A stretch of DNA of 64,000 nt from CAYVBE01 sp964572825 (GTDB lineage: Bacteria > Planctomycetota > Brocadiia > SM23-32). Of this stretch, positions 43,459-52,339 are shown piece by piece (position 1 is the stretch's first letter; every line of letters starts with the position of its first letter). Location of the stretch: positions 19,308-83,307 of the forward strand of contig CAZNGS010000014.1 of NCBI GenBank assembly GCA_964572825.1. Reading direction: 5' to 3'. Made by a program: the position numbers and the translations under genes. The notes beneath the pieces were generated by a model. The model was not told the origin of the DNA, did not search any database, and saw nothing but the letters and a program-made list of their open reading frames with translations.

Positions 43459-43514
43459 GCCGGAGCGGTCCGGGAACGCCAGCACGCACAAGGCGCCTGA
43501 ACCGGGGGGTAGAT

Positions 43515-43543
43515 TTGCAGTGGGCCCTGGCCCGCGGTACAAT
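43515..43543 (+). promoter_or_regulatory. Promoter of the dksA-like/lspA operon
   Basis: TTGCAG (43515-43520) and TACAAT (43538-43543) are 17 bp apart, about 115 bp upstream of the GTG at 43658. Confidence 0.5.
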
Positions 43544-43657
43544 GATATTCCTCGGCAGACGGCAGGCTTGCCGGGTCGTGGTGGCCTCGGGGGGCGCGGC
43601 CGGGCGGCGCAGGGCTTGAGCGGCATTTTCACTCTTTGACGGAGCGCACGGGGCGAG

Positions 43658-44044
43658 GTGAAACGGGAAGACCTGGAACAATTCCGCAGGATGCTGGTGG
43701 AGCTTAAGCGCAAGCTTGCCAACAATATAGATTACCTTGAAAGCGGTGCTCTGAAGACCGGCGGGAAGACCGGGGAGGACCTGTCGGAAGTGACCGCCGA
43801 GCACATGGCGGAACGGGGGAGCGACAATTTTGCCCAGAGCCTCATGGTGCGCATCCTGCAGGATTGCGACGCCGAGGTGTGCGACATTAACCGGGCGCTG
43901 CAGAGGATTGACGAGGGCACGTACGGCCAATGCGAGAGCTGCGGCGGATCGATAGGGCACCGGCGGCTGAAGGCCCTCCCGTTCGCCAGGTTGTGCATCG
44001 AGTGTAAGCAGGAAGAAGAGCGCCTGCCCCGGCCGGAGGAATGA
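43658..44044 (+). CDS. DksA/TraR-type C4 zinc-finger protein
   Basis: 128 residues. An N-terminal coiled-coil (about 1-30, MKREDLEQFRRMLVELKRKL) leads into the conserved GDASDN-like region (VTAEHMAERGSDNFAQSL). The C-terminal zinc finger is CESCGG ... LCIECK (four Cys, about residues 92-117), within a segment GTYGQCESCGGSIGHRRLKALPFARLC typical of the family. DksA/TraR proteins bind RNA polymerase and modulate stringent control; whether this one does is inferred. The GTG start is preceded by GGGGCGAG. It overlaps lspA by 4 bp (ATGA). Confidence 0.88.
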   Translation: MKREDLEQFRRMLVELKRKLANNIDYLESGALKTGGKTGEDLSEVTAEHMAERGSDNFAQSLMVRILQDCDAEVCDINRALQRIDEGTYGQCESCGGSIGHRRLKALPFARLCIECKQEEERLPRPEE

Positions 44045-44610
44045 GACGACGCTCCCCGGCGCCGCCGGGACGTTCAACCAGCCATTTGCGGGATGACACT
44101 GTGCGTTCGGCATTGGACCTGTTCGAGGGCAAACGGAAGCTGTTTTGGGTGCTGGCCGCGCTTGCCGTCCTGGCGGACCAGGCAAGCAAGGTGCTTCTGT
44201 GGGAGTTGCCGAAGAAGGGCACAGGCCACGTGGTGCGCGACCTCTACCTGGTGCAGATCGTGAGGCATCCCGGAAACCCGGGCGGAGCGTTCGGCTTGCC
44301 CGGCGGGCCGGTGCTCTACGCGGCTGCGGCGCTGGTCGGGCTGAGCCTCATTGCAGCTTTCTTTGCCACCACTGCGCCGGGTCGCTCCCTGATGCACGCC
44401 GGCCTTGGCCTGATGGCCGGGGGGGCGGTGGGTAATCTGGTGGACCGGCTGCTGCTGGGCGTGGTGCGGGACTTTATCGAGTTTCCGTTCCCCTGGCCGG
44501 CTTTCAACGTGGCGGATGCGCTCATCTGCACGGGATTCGGACTGGTGCTCGTGAACGTGTTGTTCGGCCCGAACGTGGCACAGGCCGAGGCGGAGCCCCG
44601 GGCCGGTTGA
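44041..44610 (+). CDS. lspA: Lipoprotein signal peptidase LspA
   Basis: 189 residues, four membrane segments (about 34-55, 84-107, 118-138, 158-178). The aspartate motifs GAVGNLVDR (Asn and Asp, about residue 137) and FNVADALIC (second catalytic Asp, about 159) are intact. LspA removes the signal peptide from prolipoproteins at the inner membrane. The start at 44041 overlaps the dksA-like stop. A GTG at 44101 would skip the basic N-terminus (MRRRSPAPPGRST), which is longer than usual, and remains possible. Confidence 0.92.
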   Translation: MRRRSPAPPGRSTSHLRDDTVRSALDLFEGKRKLFWVLAALAVLADQASKVLLWELPKKGTGHVVRDLYLVQIVRHPGNPGGAFGLPGGPVLYAAAALVGLSLIAAFFATTAPGRSLMHAGLGLMAGGAVGNLVDRLLLGVVRDFIEFPFPWPAFNVADALICTGFGLVLVNVLFGPNVAQAEAEPRAG

Positions 44611-44635
44611 GGGGGGCTCGGCCGGGCCTTTCTGC

Positions 44636-44663
44636 TTGCAACCGACAGGCCGGATGGTAAAAT
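44636..44663 (+). promoter_or_regulatory. Promoter of the FHA/PP2C gene
   Basis: TTGCAA (44636-44641) and TAAAAT (44658-44663) are separated by 16 bp. The coding start is about 170 bp further on, so a long leader would follow. Confidence 0.5.
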
Positions 44664-44834
44664 CCCTGTGCGTGGCCCAATGTGCTTTCTGTCCCCCACG
44701 GTCGGTGTGGACTCCCGTTTGTCCGCCCCGGAGACCCGGGGTCGGCCAGTGGAGGTGGGCCCCAGGTTTTTCGAAAGGCTGTGCAGGGCGCTGACAAACT
44801 GACTTTTCCTCCCGGCAAAGGACCCGGGCTCGGT

Positions 44835-46541
44835 ATGGCGCATTTGATTGTCGAAAAAGGCGATAACGTTGGCGGCAAGGTCCCCCTTGCGCAGGTGACC
44901 AAGATCGGTCGCAGCAGCGACGCGGACCTGCAACTGGACGACTTGACCGTCTCGAAACAGCACGCCCGCATCCTGCGCAACGACAAGGCGCAGTACGTCC
45001 TGGAAGACCTGGGCAGCAGCAACGGCACTTTCTTGAACGGCGTTCAGGTGAAGACGAAGCCGCTCCAGGAGGGCGACAGGGTCCAGATAGGCAAGACCGT
45101 TCTGACGTTCCATCGGCCGGAGGAAGAATCGGGTGCCATGCCCCGGCCGAGAACGGAGACGCTGCTGGACATCGAGCGGGGCGACAAAAAGAGCTCGCAG
45201 GTCACCAGTTCGGTGGACGTGGACATGGCCTCGCGGGAAGGCGCCGCCGTCGGTGAGAGCACCATCGAAAACCTGACCCGGGCCAACTATCGGCTGCGCA
45301 CGCTGCTGGAGATCGGCCAGTCGCTGGGCACGGCGCTGGAAGAGGACGAACTGCTCAACAAAATCCTCGACAGCCTGTTCGAGGTCTTTCCGGAAACCAA
45401 CCGTGGATTCATCATCCTTCGCGACCCGGATACGGGTCGTCTGACACCCCGGGCCTCCCGCGTCAAACGGGGGACCGGGCCGGAGGACGAAACGCTCCAG
45501 ATCAGCGAGACCATCCTGGAGTACGTGCTGGAGCGCAAGCAGGGCGTGCTGATCGAGGATACCATGAGCGATGAGCGCCTGCCCACCAGCCAGAGCATCC
45601 TGGATTTCGAGATGCGCTCGGTCATGTGCGCCCCCCTGAAATACGAGGACGAGGTGCTCGGCTTCCTCCAGGTGGACACGGACCGCATTGCCACCAATTA
45701 CGACCAGGAGGGGCTGACGCTGCTGGTGGGCATCGCCAACCAGGCCGCCCTGACCATAGCCAACGCCCGTCTGCACAAGCAGGTGCTGGAGAGAGAACGC
45801 CTGGACAGGGACCTGCAGCACGCCCGGCGCATCCAGAACAGCTTCCTGCCCCAACAGCCCCCCGAGGTGGACGGCTATTCCTTCGAAGACCGTTACGCCA
45901 CGGCGTTGGAGGTGGGCGGGGACTTCTATGACTTCGTGAAGATCCCGGACGGACGCCTCGTGGTCGTGGTGGGGGACGTGAGCGGCAAGGGCATCACGGC
46001 CGCCCTCATGATGGCCAAGATGGCCAGCAACGTCCGCTTCTTCGCCTCTACCGAAGCCGGCCCGGGCGGGCTGCTCGAGCGTCTGAACGAGGTGGCGCTC
46101 AGCTCCGAGACGGACATGTTCGTCACCATCCTGGTCATGTACCTGAACCCCGCCGAGAATACGATCCAGATGTCGAACGCCGGGCACTGCTATCCCCTGG
46201 TGCGAAAAGCGAACGGCGACGTGGAGCGCATCCAGGGCGGCAACGGGTTCCCCGTGGCCATCACCATGGAGGCGGAGTTCCCCGAGATTACGTTCCCGGT
46301 GGAACCGGGGGACGTGATGTGCCTGTTCACCGACGGGATTATCGAAGCGATGGACGAGGAGAAGAAACAGTTCGGCTACGAGCGACTGACCGAATGCCTT
46401 AAGGAGGCCGAGGCCAACCCGGCGGATGTGGTCAAGAGCATCCAGCGGGGTATCCGGGACCACACGGGCATGGCACCCCAGAGCGACGACCTGACCCTGG
46501 TCTGCTTCGGGCGCGCAAACGAGCAGGATGCGAAGGAGTAG
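44835..46541 (+). CDS. FHA-GAF-PP2C (SpoIIE-type) phosphatase
   Basis: 568 residues. An FHA domain (about 18-90: KIGRSSDADLQLDDLTVSKQ then HARI and LGSSNGTFLNG) binds phosphothreonine. A GAF domain follows (about 155-315: LRTLLEIGQSLGTALEED, CAPLKYEDEVLGFLQVD). The C-terminal SpoIIE/PP2C-type phosphatase (about 340-560) has the metal-site residues in EVGGDFYDF, VVVGDVSGKGITAALMM and MCLFTDGIIEAMDEE. Such proteins are read as phosphoprotein phosphatases responding to kinase signalling, for example of anti-anti-sigma partners. The start is the ATG at 44835 before AHLIVEKGD; earlier in-frame codons look non-coding. Partner proteins are not visible nearby. The STK-like protein at 54721 is a possible, unproven partner. 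Confidence 0.88.
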   Translation: MAHLIVEKGDNVGGKVPLAQVTKIGRSSDADLQLDDLTVSKQHARILRNDKAQYVLEDLGSSNGTFLNGVQVKTKPLQEGDRVQIGKTVLTFHRPEEESGAMPRPRTETLLDIERGDKKSSQVTSSVDVDMASREGAAVGESTIENLTRANYRLRTLLEIGQSLGTALEEDELLNKILDSLFEVFPETNRGFIILRDPDTGRLTPRASRVKRGTGPEDETLQISETILEYVLERKQGVLIEDTMSDERLPTSQSILDFEMRSVMCAPLKYEDEVLGFLQVDTDRIATNYDQEGLTLLVGIANQAALTIANARLHKQVLERERLDRDLQHARRIQNSFLPQQPPEVDGYSFEDRYATALEVGGDFYDFVKIPDGRLVVVVGDVSGKGITAALMMAKMASNVRFFASTEAGPGGLLERLNEVALSSETDMFVTILVMYLNPAENTIQMSNAGHCYPLVRKANGDVERIQGGNGFPVAITMEAEFPEITFPVEPGDVMCLFTDGIIEAMDEEKKQFGYERLTECLKEAEANPADVVKSIQRGIRDHTGMAPQSDDLTLVCFGRANEQDAKE

Positions 46542-46689
46542 TGGTTCTGCACGTTTGCTTGCGCGGGTGGCGAAGACGGCGGCGAGGGTGGTTCGCCCCC
46601 GAGCGGCCTCGCGAGAATCTCGTCGTGGCGTGACCGCAGTCCACAGAATCGAACGTGACGCAGTGCCAGCGGACCCGCTGCAGCCGCGT

Positions 46690-47325
46690 TCACGTCACGG
46701 GGCCGGGCCTGATGCGGACCCTCCTGTCCACGATCTCGAGCCGCCCATCGGCGAACAAATTGATGGCCTCGGGATAGGCTTCCTTTTCCTTTTCGAAAAC
46801 GCGGGCGGCCAGTGTGTGCTCGTCATCGTTTTCCTTCACGGGCACCGCTTTCTGCACGATGATGGGACCGTGGTCGTACTGGTTGTCGGCGAAGTGCACG
46901 GTGCAGCCGCTCACCTTGCAGCCATAGTCCAGGACGGCCCGATGCACCCTGTCGCCGTAGTATCCCGCCCCGCCGAAGGAGGGCAGCAGCGCGGGATGGA
47001 TATTCATGACGCGGCCGGCGTAGTGGTCCGGGATTTGGTAGAGGAACAGGAAACCGGCCATGGCCACCAGGTCAACGCCGGCGTCGTCGAGCTGCGCCGT
47101 AACGGCGTCGCTGAACTGCTGTGTGCCGGCGAAGTCGTCGGGCTGTAGCGTTGCCGCGGGGACGTTGTGGTTGCGGGCGCGCACCAGGCCGTACGCGTCC
47201 GGGTCGCTGGAGATTACCTTGACCACGGTGGCTCTCAGGTCGCCGGCATCCGAGAGGTCCAGGAAGTTCTGCAGTGTCCTGCCGCCTCCGCTTATCAGCA
47301 CGCCCAGTCGCACGCATTCAGTCAT
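46690..47325 (-). CDS. purN: Phosphoribosylglycinamide formyltransferase
   Basis: 211 residues. The formyltransferase core is clear: RLGVLISGGGRTLQNFLDL at the start, then LVAMAGFLFLYQIPDHYAGR and VMNIHPALLPSF (catalytic Asn and His, about residues 107-109), and GCTVHFADNQYDHGPIIVQKA (catalytic Asp). PurN transfers the formyl group from 10-formyl-THF to GAR in purine synthesis. The ATG at 47325 follows AAAGGAGG at ideal distance; the frame extends 22 codons further but without a ribosome binding site. The segment SGGGRTLQNF differs slightly from the usual SGNGSN, and FGGAGYYGD replaces the usual KGxH-like stretch, so a related formyltransferase is conceivable. Confidence 0.85.
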   Translation of the reverse strand: MTECVRLGVLISGGGRTLQNFLDLSDAGDLRATVVKVISSDPDAYGLVRARNHNVPAATLQPDDFAGTQQFSDAVTAQLDDAGVDLVAMAGFLFLYQIPDHYAGRVMNIHPALLPSFGGAGYYGDRVHRAVLDYGCKVSGCTVHFADNQYDHGPIIVQKAVPVKENDDEHTLAARVFEKEKEAYPEAINLFADGRLEIVDRRVRIRPGPVT

Positions 47326-47422
47326 CAGGGGCCTCCTTTCGGTCCGCGTTGTCGAGGAGGATAATCTCGCCAGCGAGCCGCTTTTTGTCAAACGGAACGC
47401 GGGTGCCGGCCGTGGTTTCGGC

Positions 47423-47450
47423 TTGCAATGGGGGCGCTTTCGCGTACAGT
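47423..47450 (+). promoter_or_regulatory. Promoter of the GH52-like gene
   Basis: TTGCAA (47423-47428) and TACAGT (47445-47450) are 16 bp apart, about 50 bp upstream of the ATG at 47499, which follows GGAGGAT. Confidence 0.45.
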
Positions 47451-47498
47451 GAGGAATCCGCCGGGCAGTTTTTCGCCCGCAGACGCGGAGGATAATTC

Positions 47499-49670
47499 AT
47501 GCAATTGATCGCTGACGTTGCCGCCACGCTGGGAGGGCGGTTCAACCTGCTGTTCCACCCGTACGCGCGCAGGCTCTATCAGCATGCCCCGGGGCGGTTT
47601 CCGGGCAAGCCCCTGGAGTTGACCGCAGGCATCAAGGGCCCCGACGGCACCGTGTGGGCGCTGCCGTTCTGCGCGGGGGCGGAGGGTTTTCCTTACGTGG
47701 AACAGTTCGACACGCTCACCGCGATCCGCTACCGGGCGCTTCACCCCGGGATCGGGCTGGAGCTGACCGTGCAGGTGCGGGCGCCGTTCTATCCGCAAAA
47801 CGTGCGCATCTCCACGGCGCCCTTTTACTACGTGGACATCCGGGTGAAGCGGCTGGAGGCGTTCCGGTACGTGGAGCCGGACACACCGGTGAAGCGGGGA
47901 GAGATCGTTTTCGAGTTGAGCGGGCCGGAGGTGGAATTCGAACGCACGGAGGGGGGGTTGTCCTATGCGTTCCAGGCAGCATCTGAGACGCCTGCGGACG
48001 CAGAGCCGCTGGCCCTGGAGCTGAACACCTGGGTCGAGTCCGAGGACGCGGAGCCGTTCGGCGATTCGGGCCTGCGCAAGAAGTTCGACCTGGAGTTGGA
48101 CGACGGCGCCCACATGCGGCTCATATGGTCCAACTGGGTGCCGGAGCCCGTCCTGTGGGTCTTCGACGACCGGACCACGTTCAGGTACCTGAAGTCGTTC
48201 GACTCGCGGGAGCAGATGGTCGCCTGGGCCCGGGAGGAGCGCCAGTCCGTGGTCAAGAGGTGTACTTTCCTGGACAGAATCTTCGAGGACTGGAGCCTTG
48301 GTGCGTCCGCCTCTAACCTGACTGCGCTGGCATTGCACTCGTTCCTGGCCAATACCTGGTGGACCTGCCGGAAGGACGGCTCGGACTGGTTCAGCGCGTG
48401 GGAGGGGCGCTGTTACTTCCATTCCACCGTGGACGTGGAGTACAACGACGCGCTGTTCTACTTCGCCCTGTGGCCGGGGCTGCTGGAGATGCTGCTGGAG
48501 GAGTGGGTTGAGTTTGAGATGGACGGCGCGGAGGTGCTGGGCGCCGACGGGAAGGGCACGGCCTTCCTGTGTCACGACATGGGCATCGGCCACGCGGTTG
48601 GCCGGCAGGGGTACGACCACCACATGCCGGTCGAGGAGAATGCGAACTATCTGTTGCTGCTGGCGGCCTGGACGGCCTTCACGGGAAAGACGAAAGAGAT
48701 GGCCGGCAAGCTGGCGTTCTGCCGGAGGCTGGGGGAGTTCCTCGTAAAGTCGGACACCACCGGCAACGGTGTGCCGGACGCCGGCACGGCGAACACCATA
48801 GACGACGCCAGCCCGGCGGTGCAGTACGGCCGGGAGCAGGTGTATCTGGCGGTCAAGACGCAGGCGGCGCTCTGGGCGCTTGCGGAACTGGAGCAGAAGT
48901 GCGGGGACAGCGAGTCGCGCGCCGAACGCTGGCGGGCCTTCGCCGCCAAGAGCATAAAGACGATCGACGAGCAGGCCTGGCTCGAAGACCACTACGCCGT
49001 GACCCTCACGCGCACCACGGAGGGCCTCGTGGACCCCTGGACGGGACAGCCCCTGGAGGCCGGGGAGCTGGCCGGCTGGGACGATCATACGATTTACACC
49101 GCGAACGGGCTGCTCTACCTGTTCCTGGCCGGGGTCCGCATGCCCCGCTGGCGCCTGGGCCGGATGGCCAGGGACCTGGAGAATGCCGCCCGAGCCACGA
49201 TGACCGCCTACGGCTGCCGGCATTCCAGCACGGGCGACCGCATCGTCTGGTTCTCGCAGAACATGTGGCGTGACTATGTGGCCGCCTACCTGCAGATTGA
49301 CGTGTTGAACAATGTTGAACGCTACTGGGACTATCAGCTCACCAGCGGTACCAACGAGTCCGCGTCGCTCTACTACGACACCACCGAGCAGAACTACCTG
49401 GCCTACTACCCCCGCGGCGCCACGGTTTTCGGGATGCCCCTCAGCGCGGCCGGCCTGAGCCTGGACCGCGTGGAGGGCCAGCTCACGCTGCAGCCGCTTC
49501 GTCCCACCCTCCGCGTGCCGTTGCTGCCGCTGGCCGACTGGCAGGGGATGCGCGTGCCGGTGCTGACCGTCACCACCCGCCAGGGCGCTACCGGCGCGCG
49601 GATATCGGAGCGGGACCTGCTGGGTGACCTGACCGTGACCGTGGTCGGCCCGCAACTGGAGCCGGAGTAG
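47499..49670 (+). CDS. GH52-like glycosidase ((alpha/alpha)6 barrel)
   Basis: 723 residues, no signal peptide, so cytoplasmic. An N-terminal beta domain (about 1-250) precedes an alpha/alpha barrel. Features shared, from memory, with GH52 beta-xylosidases: AWEGRCYFHSTVDVEYND (Glu in position of the nucleophile, about residue 302), FLCHDMGIGHAV (about 355), TIDDASPAVQYGREQVYLAV (about 433), GWDDHTIYTANGLLYLF (Asp in position of the acid, about 530), and NYLAYYPRGATVF near the end (about 638). The length also fits. Substrate is not certain; a beta-xyloside or similar oligosaccharide is the family expectation. The start is ATG 47499 with GGAGGA upstream. It stands alone, 2 bp from the convergent M20 gene. 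Confidence 0.65.
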   Translation: MQLIADVAATLGGRFNLLFHPYARRLYQHAPGRFPGKPLELTAGIKGPDGTVWALPFCAGAEGFPYVEQFDTLTAIRYRALHPGIGLELTVQVRAPFYPQNVRISTAPFYYVDIRVKRLEAFRYVEPDTPVKRGEIVFELSGPEVEFERTEGGLSYAFQAASETPADAEPLALELNTWVESEDAEPFGDSGLRKKFDLELDDGAHMRLIWSNWVPEPVLWVFDDRTTFRYLKSFDSREQMVAWAREERQSVVKRCTFLDRIFEDWSLGASASNLTALALHSFLANTWWTCRKDGSDWFSAWEGRCYFHSTVDVEYNDALFYFALWPGLLEMLLEEWVEFEMDGAEVLGADGKGTAFLCHDMGIGHAVGRQGYDHHMPVEENANYLLLLAAWTAFTGKTKEMAGKLAFCRRLGEFLVKSDTTGNGVPDAGTANTIDDASPAVQYGREQVYLAVKTQAALWALAELEQKCGDSESRAERWRAFAAKSIKTIDEQAWLEDHYAVTLTRTTEGLVDPWTGQPLEAGELAGWDDHTIYTANGLLYLFLAGVRMPRWRLGRMARDLENAARATMTAYGCRHSSTGDRIVWFSQNMWRDYVAAYLQIDVLNNVERYWDYQLTSGTNESASLYYDTTEQNYLAYYPRGATVFGMPLSAAGLSLDRVEGQLTLQPLRPTLRVPLLPLADWQGMRVPVLTVTTRQGATGARISERDLLGDLTVTVVGPQLEPE

Positions 49671-49672
49671 TG

Positions 49673-50929
49673 TCAGAATTGCCGGCTGAACACGTGCGCG
49701 AACACCCGGGCATCCCCCAGCATGTCGCCGACCGCACAGCTTTCGTTGGCCTGATGCTCTGTGCCGCCTGAGGTCATCCAGCAGGCCGCCGGCAGACCGT
49801 GTCGGCGGAAGAACGATGCGACGGTCATTCCCCCGATCCCGGCGGTTTCGGGTTCAAGGGCCAGCACTTCGCGGATAGCCGCTTGCAGCAGGCCCACCAC
49901 GGGCGCATCGGCCGGGGTGGCGGGCGGCGCGTCCATCCGGTTTCTCACCTTCACCTCGGTCCGCGTGCTCATCTCGTCGTCGATCTTCCGGCACTGCTCC
50001 CGCATGCACTCCAGCACGCCGTCCAGGCCGTAGTCGGGCAGCACGCGGCAGTCCATGCAGAACAGGTCTTCCCCCGGGATCGTGTTGACGTTCGGCACGT
50101 TGGCGGCGTGCAGCGTCGGCTCGAACGTGGAGCGCGGCGGACGGAACAGCTCGTTCCCCGCGTCAAAGCGCGCCGCCAGCGCTTCGTCCAGCCGGCACAC
50201 CAGGCGAGACGCCGCCCGGAACGCATTCAGGCCCCGCTGGGGGACCGATCCGTGGGCCTGTTTTCCCCGCACGTTGACTTCTATCCACAGCACAGACTTC
50301 TCGGCCACCTCGATCAGGCTGCCGTCCTCGTTGCCCGCGTCCGGCACAATGATGATGTCTTCCGGGGAAAACTGGTCCCCGTGCCCTCTCAGCATGTAAT
50401 CCAGGCCCAGTGCGCTGCCGGTCTCCTCATCGGCTACGAACAACAACCGGACCGGGTGCGGTGGGGTGAGGTCGTTCTCCAGCAGCGCACGCGCGGCGAA
50501 GACGGAACTGACGATGGACTGCTGATTGTCCGTAACGCCCCGGCCGAAGAGAAGGTCGCCCTCCCGGCGGAGCGTAAAGGGGTCCGAATGCCAGTCCTTC
50601 CACGTCCCGTCTGCCTTCTGCTCGCCGGGGGGCACCACGTCCAGGTGTGTCAGCACCCAGACGCAGGGCTTTTCCTGGAGGCCCGGCAGGGCGGCCACGA
50701 AGTTGGGCCGCGTCCCCTCGGGCACGCGTTCGTCGGGCGAGTCGTGGTGGCGGACATCCCCGATGCCGCACCCGGCGAGGTATTCCTCCAGGAACTGCGC
50801 CTTCTCCCATTCGCCCCGGCCCTCGTTTTCCGGACCGATGGCCGGCCTGCGGGTCAGTTCGGCCTGCAGGGCCACCATCCCGTCCACCTGCGTTTCGAGC
50901 CATTCGCTGAGCGTCTGGAAATCCGCCAT
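49673..50929 (-). CDS. M20-family metallopeptidase or deacylase
   Basis: 418 residues of the M20 family (DapE/ArgE/CPG2-like). Metal ligands: LTHLDVVPPGE (His and catalytic Asp, about residue 93), GRGVTDNQQSIV (bridging Asp, about 127), ADEETGSALGLDYML (catalytic Glu and ligand Glu, about 163) and a final GGTEHQANE (His, about 396). The lid domain (about 220-330) contains QAHGSVPQRGLNAF. It cleaves a peptide or amide bond with two zinc ions; substrate unknown. ATG 50929 is preferred over GTG 50938 because GAGGTG sits six bases before it. It is the last gene of the kdsD operon. Confidence 0.85.
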   Translation of the reverse strand: MADFQTLSEWLETQVDGMVALQAELTRRPAIGPENEGRGEWEKAQFLEEYLAGCGIGDVRHHDSPDERVPEGTRPNFVAALPGLQEKPCVWVLTHLDVVPPGEQKADGTWKDWHSDPFTLRREGDLLFGRGVTDNQQSIVSSVFAARALLENDLTPPHPVRLLFVADEETGSALGLDYMLRGHGDQFSPEDIIIVPDAGNEDGSLIEVAEKSVLWIEVNVRGKQAHGSVPQRGLNAFRAASRLVCRLDEALAARFDAGNELFRPPRSTFEPTLHAANVPNVNTIPGEDLFCMDCRVLPDYGLDGVLECMREQCRKIDDEMSTRTEVKVRNRMDAPPATPADAPVVGLLQAAIREVLALEPETAGIGGMTVASFFRRHGLPAACWMTSGGTEHQANESCAVGDMLGDARVFAHVFSRQF

Positions 50930-50954
50930 GCGGTTCACCTCGGGGTCCTGCGGT

Positions 50955-51779
50955 TCAGACTCCGCTGTAGGCGCTGAAGCCGCCGTCCACGGGCACGACG
51001 ATCCCGTTGACGAACCGGGAAGAGTCGCTGATCAGCCACAGCAGCGTGCCAACCAGATCTTCCGCGTCGCCGAACCGGCCGGCGGGCGTGTGGTCCAGAA
51101 TGGTGCTGCCCCGGGGGGTGAGTTCGCCGCTCTCCTCGTCGATCAACAGGAAGCGGTTCTGTTCGGTGAGGAAGAAGCCCGGAGCGATGGCATTGACCCG
51201 GAAGCCGTCCCCGTAATTCAGGTTCATGTGCACGGCCAGCCATTGGGTGAAGCTGCTCACCGCGGCCTTGGCCGCTGAGTATGCCGACACCTTCGTGAGC
51301 GGTCGCAGGGCCGTCATGCTGGAGATGTTGATGATGTGTCCCCTGCCGCGCCCGGCCATCCGCTCTCCGAAGACCTGGCAGCACAGGAAGGTGCCCAGGA
51401 AATTGAGGTCGACGACCCACCGCACCGCGTCCTCGGGCAGGTCGAAAAAGCTCATCTCCTCGGAGGTGGTGGCCGCGGCCTTGTTGCCGCCGGCACCGTT
51501 GACCAGCACGTCCACCGGGCCCAGTTCCGTCTCTATCCTTTCGGCCGCATCGCGGATGTGGTCTTTGTCCAGTACATCGCACACGACCGGCAGTGCGGTT
51601 CCGCCCGCTTCCTGGATGCTGTCGGCCACCCGCCGGGCCGCTTGCTCCGCGACGTCCAGGACCGCCACGGCCGCCCCCCGGTCGGCCAGGGCGCCGGCCA
51701 TTGTGCCGCACAGAACGCCGCCTCCGCCGGTCAGGACAACCACCGTGTCTTTCAGGTCGATTTCGAGTTCGCGCGCCAC
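50955..51779 (-). CDS. SDR oxidoreductase, D-mannonate oxidoreductase (fructuronate reductase)-like
   Basis: 274 residues of the short-chain dehydrogenase fold. The cofactor site VVVLTGGGGVLCGTMAGALA (about residues 13-32), NGAGGNKAAATTSEE (about 97-110), catalytic Ser/Tyr/Lys in INISSMTALRPLTKVSAYSAAKAAV, and APGFFLTEQNRFLL ... GRFGDAEDLVGTLLWLISD are present. The C-terminal VVPVDGGFSAYSGV and FFLTEQNR are features I recall from bacterial SDR-type mannonate oxidoreductases (YjmF/UxuB type), which interconvert D-fructuronate and D-mannonate. The start is GTG 51779, five bases after the kdsC stop. Its place in a Kdo operon is unexpected. Confidence 0.7.
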   Translation of the reverse strand: MARELEIDLKDTVVVLTGGGGVLCGTMAGALADRGAAVAVLDVAEQAARRVADSIQEAGGTALPVVCDVLDKDHIRDAAERIETELGPVDVLVNGAGGNKAAATTSEEMSFFDLPEDAVRWVVDLNFLGTFLCCQVFGERMAGRGRGHIINISSMTALRPLTKVSAYSAAKAAVSSFTQWLAVHMNLNYGDGFRVNAIAPGFFLTEQNRFLLIDEESGELTPRGSTILDHTPAGRFGDAEDLVGTLLWLISDSSRFVNGIVVPVDGGFSAYSGV

Positions 51780-51784
51780 TTCTC

Positions 51785-52333
51785 TCACTCCCCTTCGGTC
51801 GAGTCCAGGTATCTCGCCAGGATCGTCTGCCACTTCTGCTGTGCCTTGAGGATGAACTCCGCCACCTCGCGCACGGCACCCTCGCCTCCCGGCGTTTCGG
51901 TCACCATGTGGGCGAACCGGAAAACGGCCTCGGAGGCGTTCGGCACGGCGACCGCCAGCCGCACGCGCGTCATCACGGGGATGTCCGTCAGGTCGTCGCC
52001 GACGTAGGCGACGCTCCGGCCGTCGAGCCCGGTGCGCTCCAGAAGCTCCTGGTAGGCGTCGAGTTTGACCTTCGCGCCCTGGATCACGTGCTGGATGCCC
52101 AGCGACTCTGCGCGGGCCCGCACGCCGGGCATGTCGCGGCCGGTGATGATGGCCGTGCGGATGCCGGACCGGTGCAGGTACTTTATGCCGGTGCCATCGT
52201 GAACGTTGAAGAAGACCCCCTCGAAGTCGTCACCGTAGAGGACTTTGCCATCGGTCAGGACGCCGTCCACGTCCATGATGAGCATCTGCACGTGGCGCGC
52301 GCGCCCGGCGGGCCGCTCCTGCTGTTCAGCCAT
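51785..52333 (-). CDS. kdsC: Kdo-8-phosphate phosphatase KdsC
   Basis: 182 residues of the HAD-superfamily C0 type. Motifs: DVDGVLTDGKVLYG (nucleophile Asp, about residue 21), IITGRDMPGVRARAESLGI (motif II), GAKVKLDAYQELLE (Lys), and AYVGDDLTDIPVMTRVRLAV (motif IV). KdsC releases phosphate from Kdo 8-phosphate during LPS inner-core synthesis. It is 6 bp after kdsD in the same operon. The C-terminus is a little longer than usual. Confidence 0.93.
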   Translation of the reverse strand: MAEQQERPAGRARHVQMLIMDVDGVLTDGKVLYGDDFEGVFFNVHDGTGIKYLHRSGIRTAIITGRDMPGVRARAESLGIQHVIQGAKVKLDAYQELLERTGLDGRSVAYVGDDLTDIPVMTRVRLAVAVPNASEAVFRFAHMVTETPGGEGAVREVAEFILKAQQKWQTILARYLDSTEGE

Positions 52334-52339
52334 GGTGGA

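Noticed and set aside
47326..47400. Promoter for purN (TTGACA on the minus strand near 47385)
   Set aside because: The best -10 is 19 bp away and only GATTAT; too weak to list.
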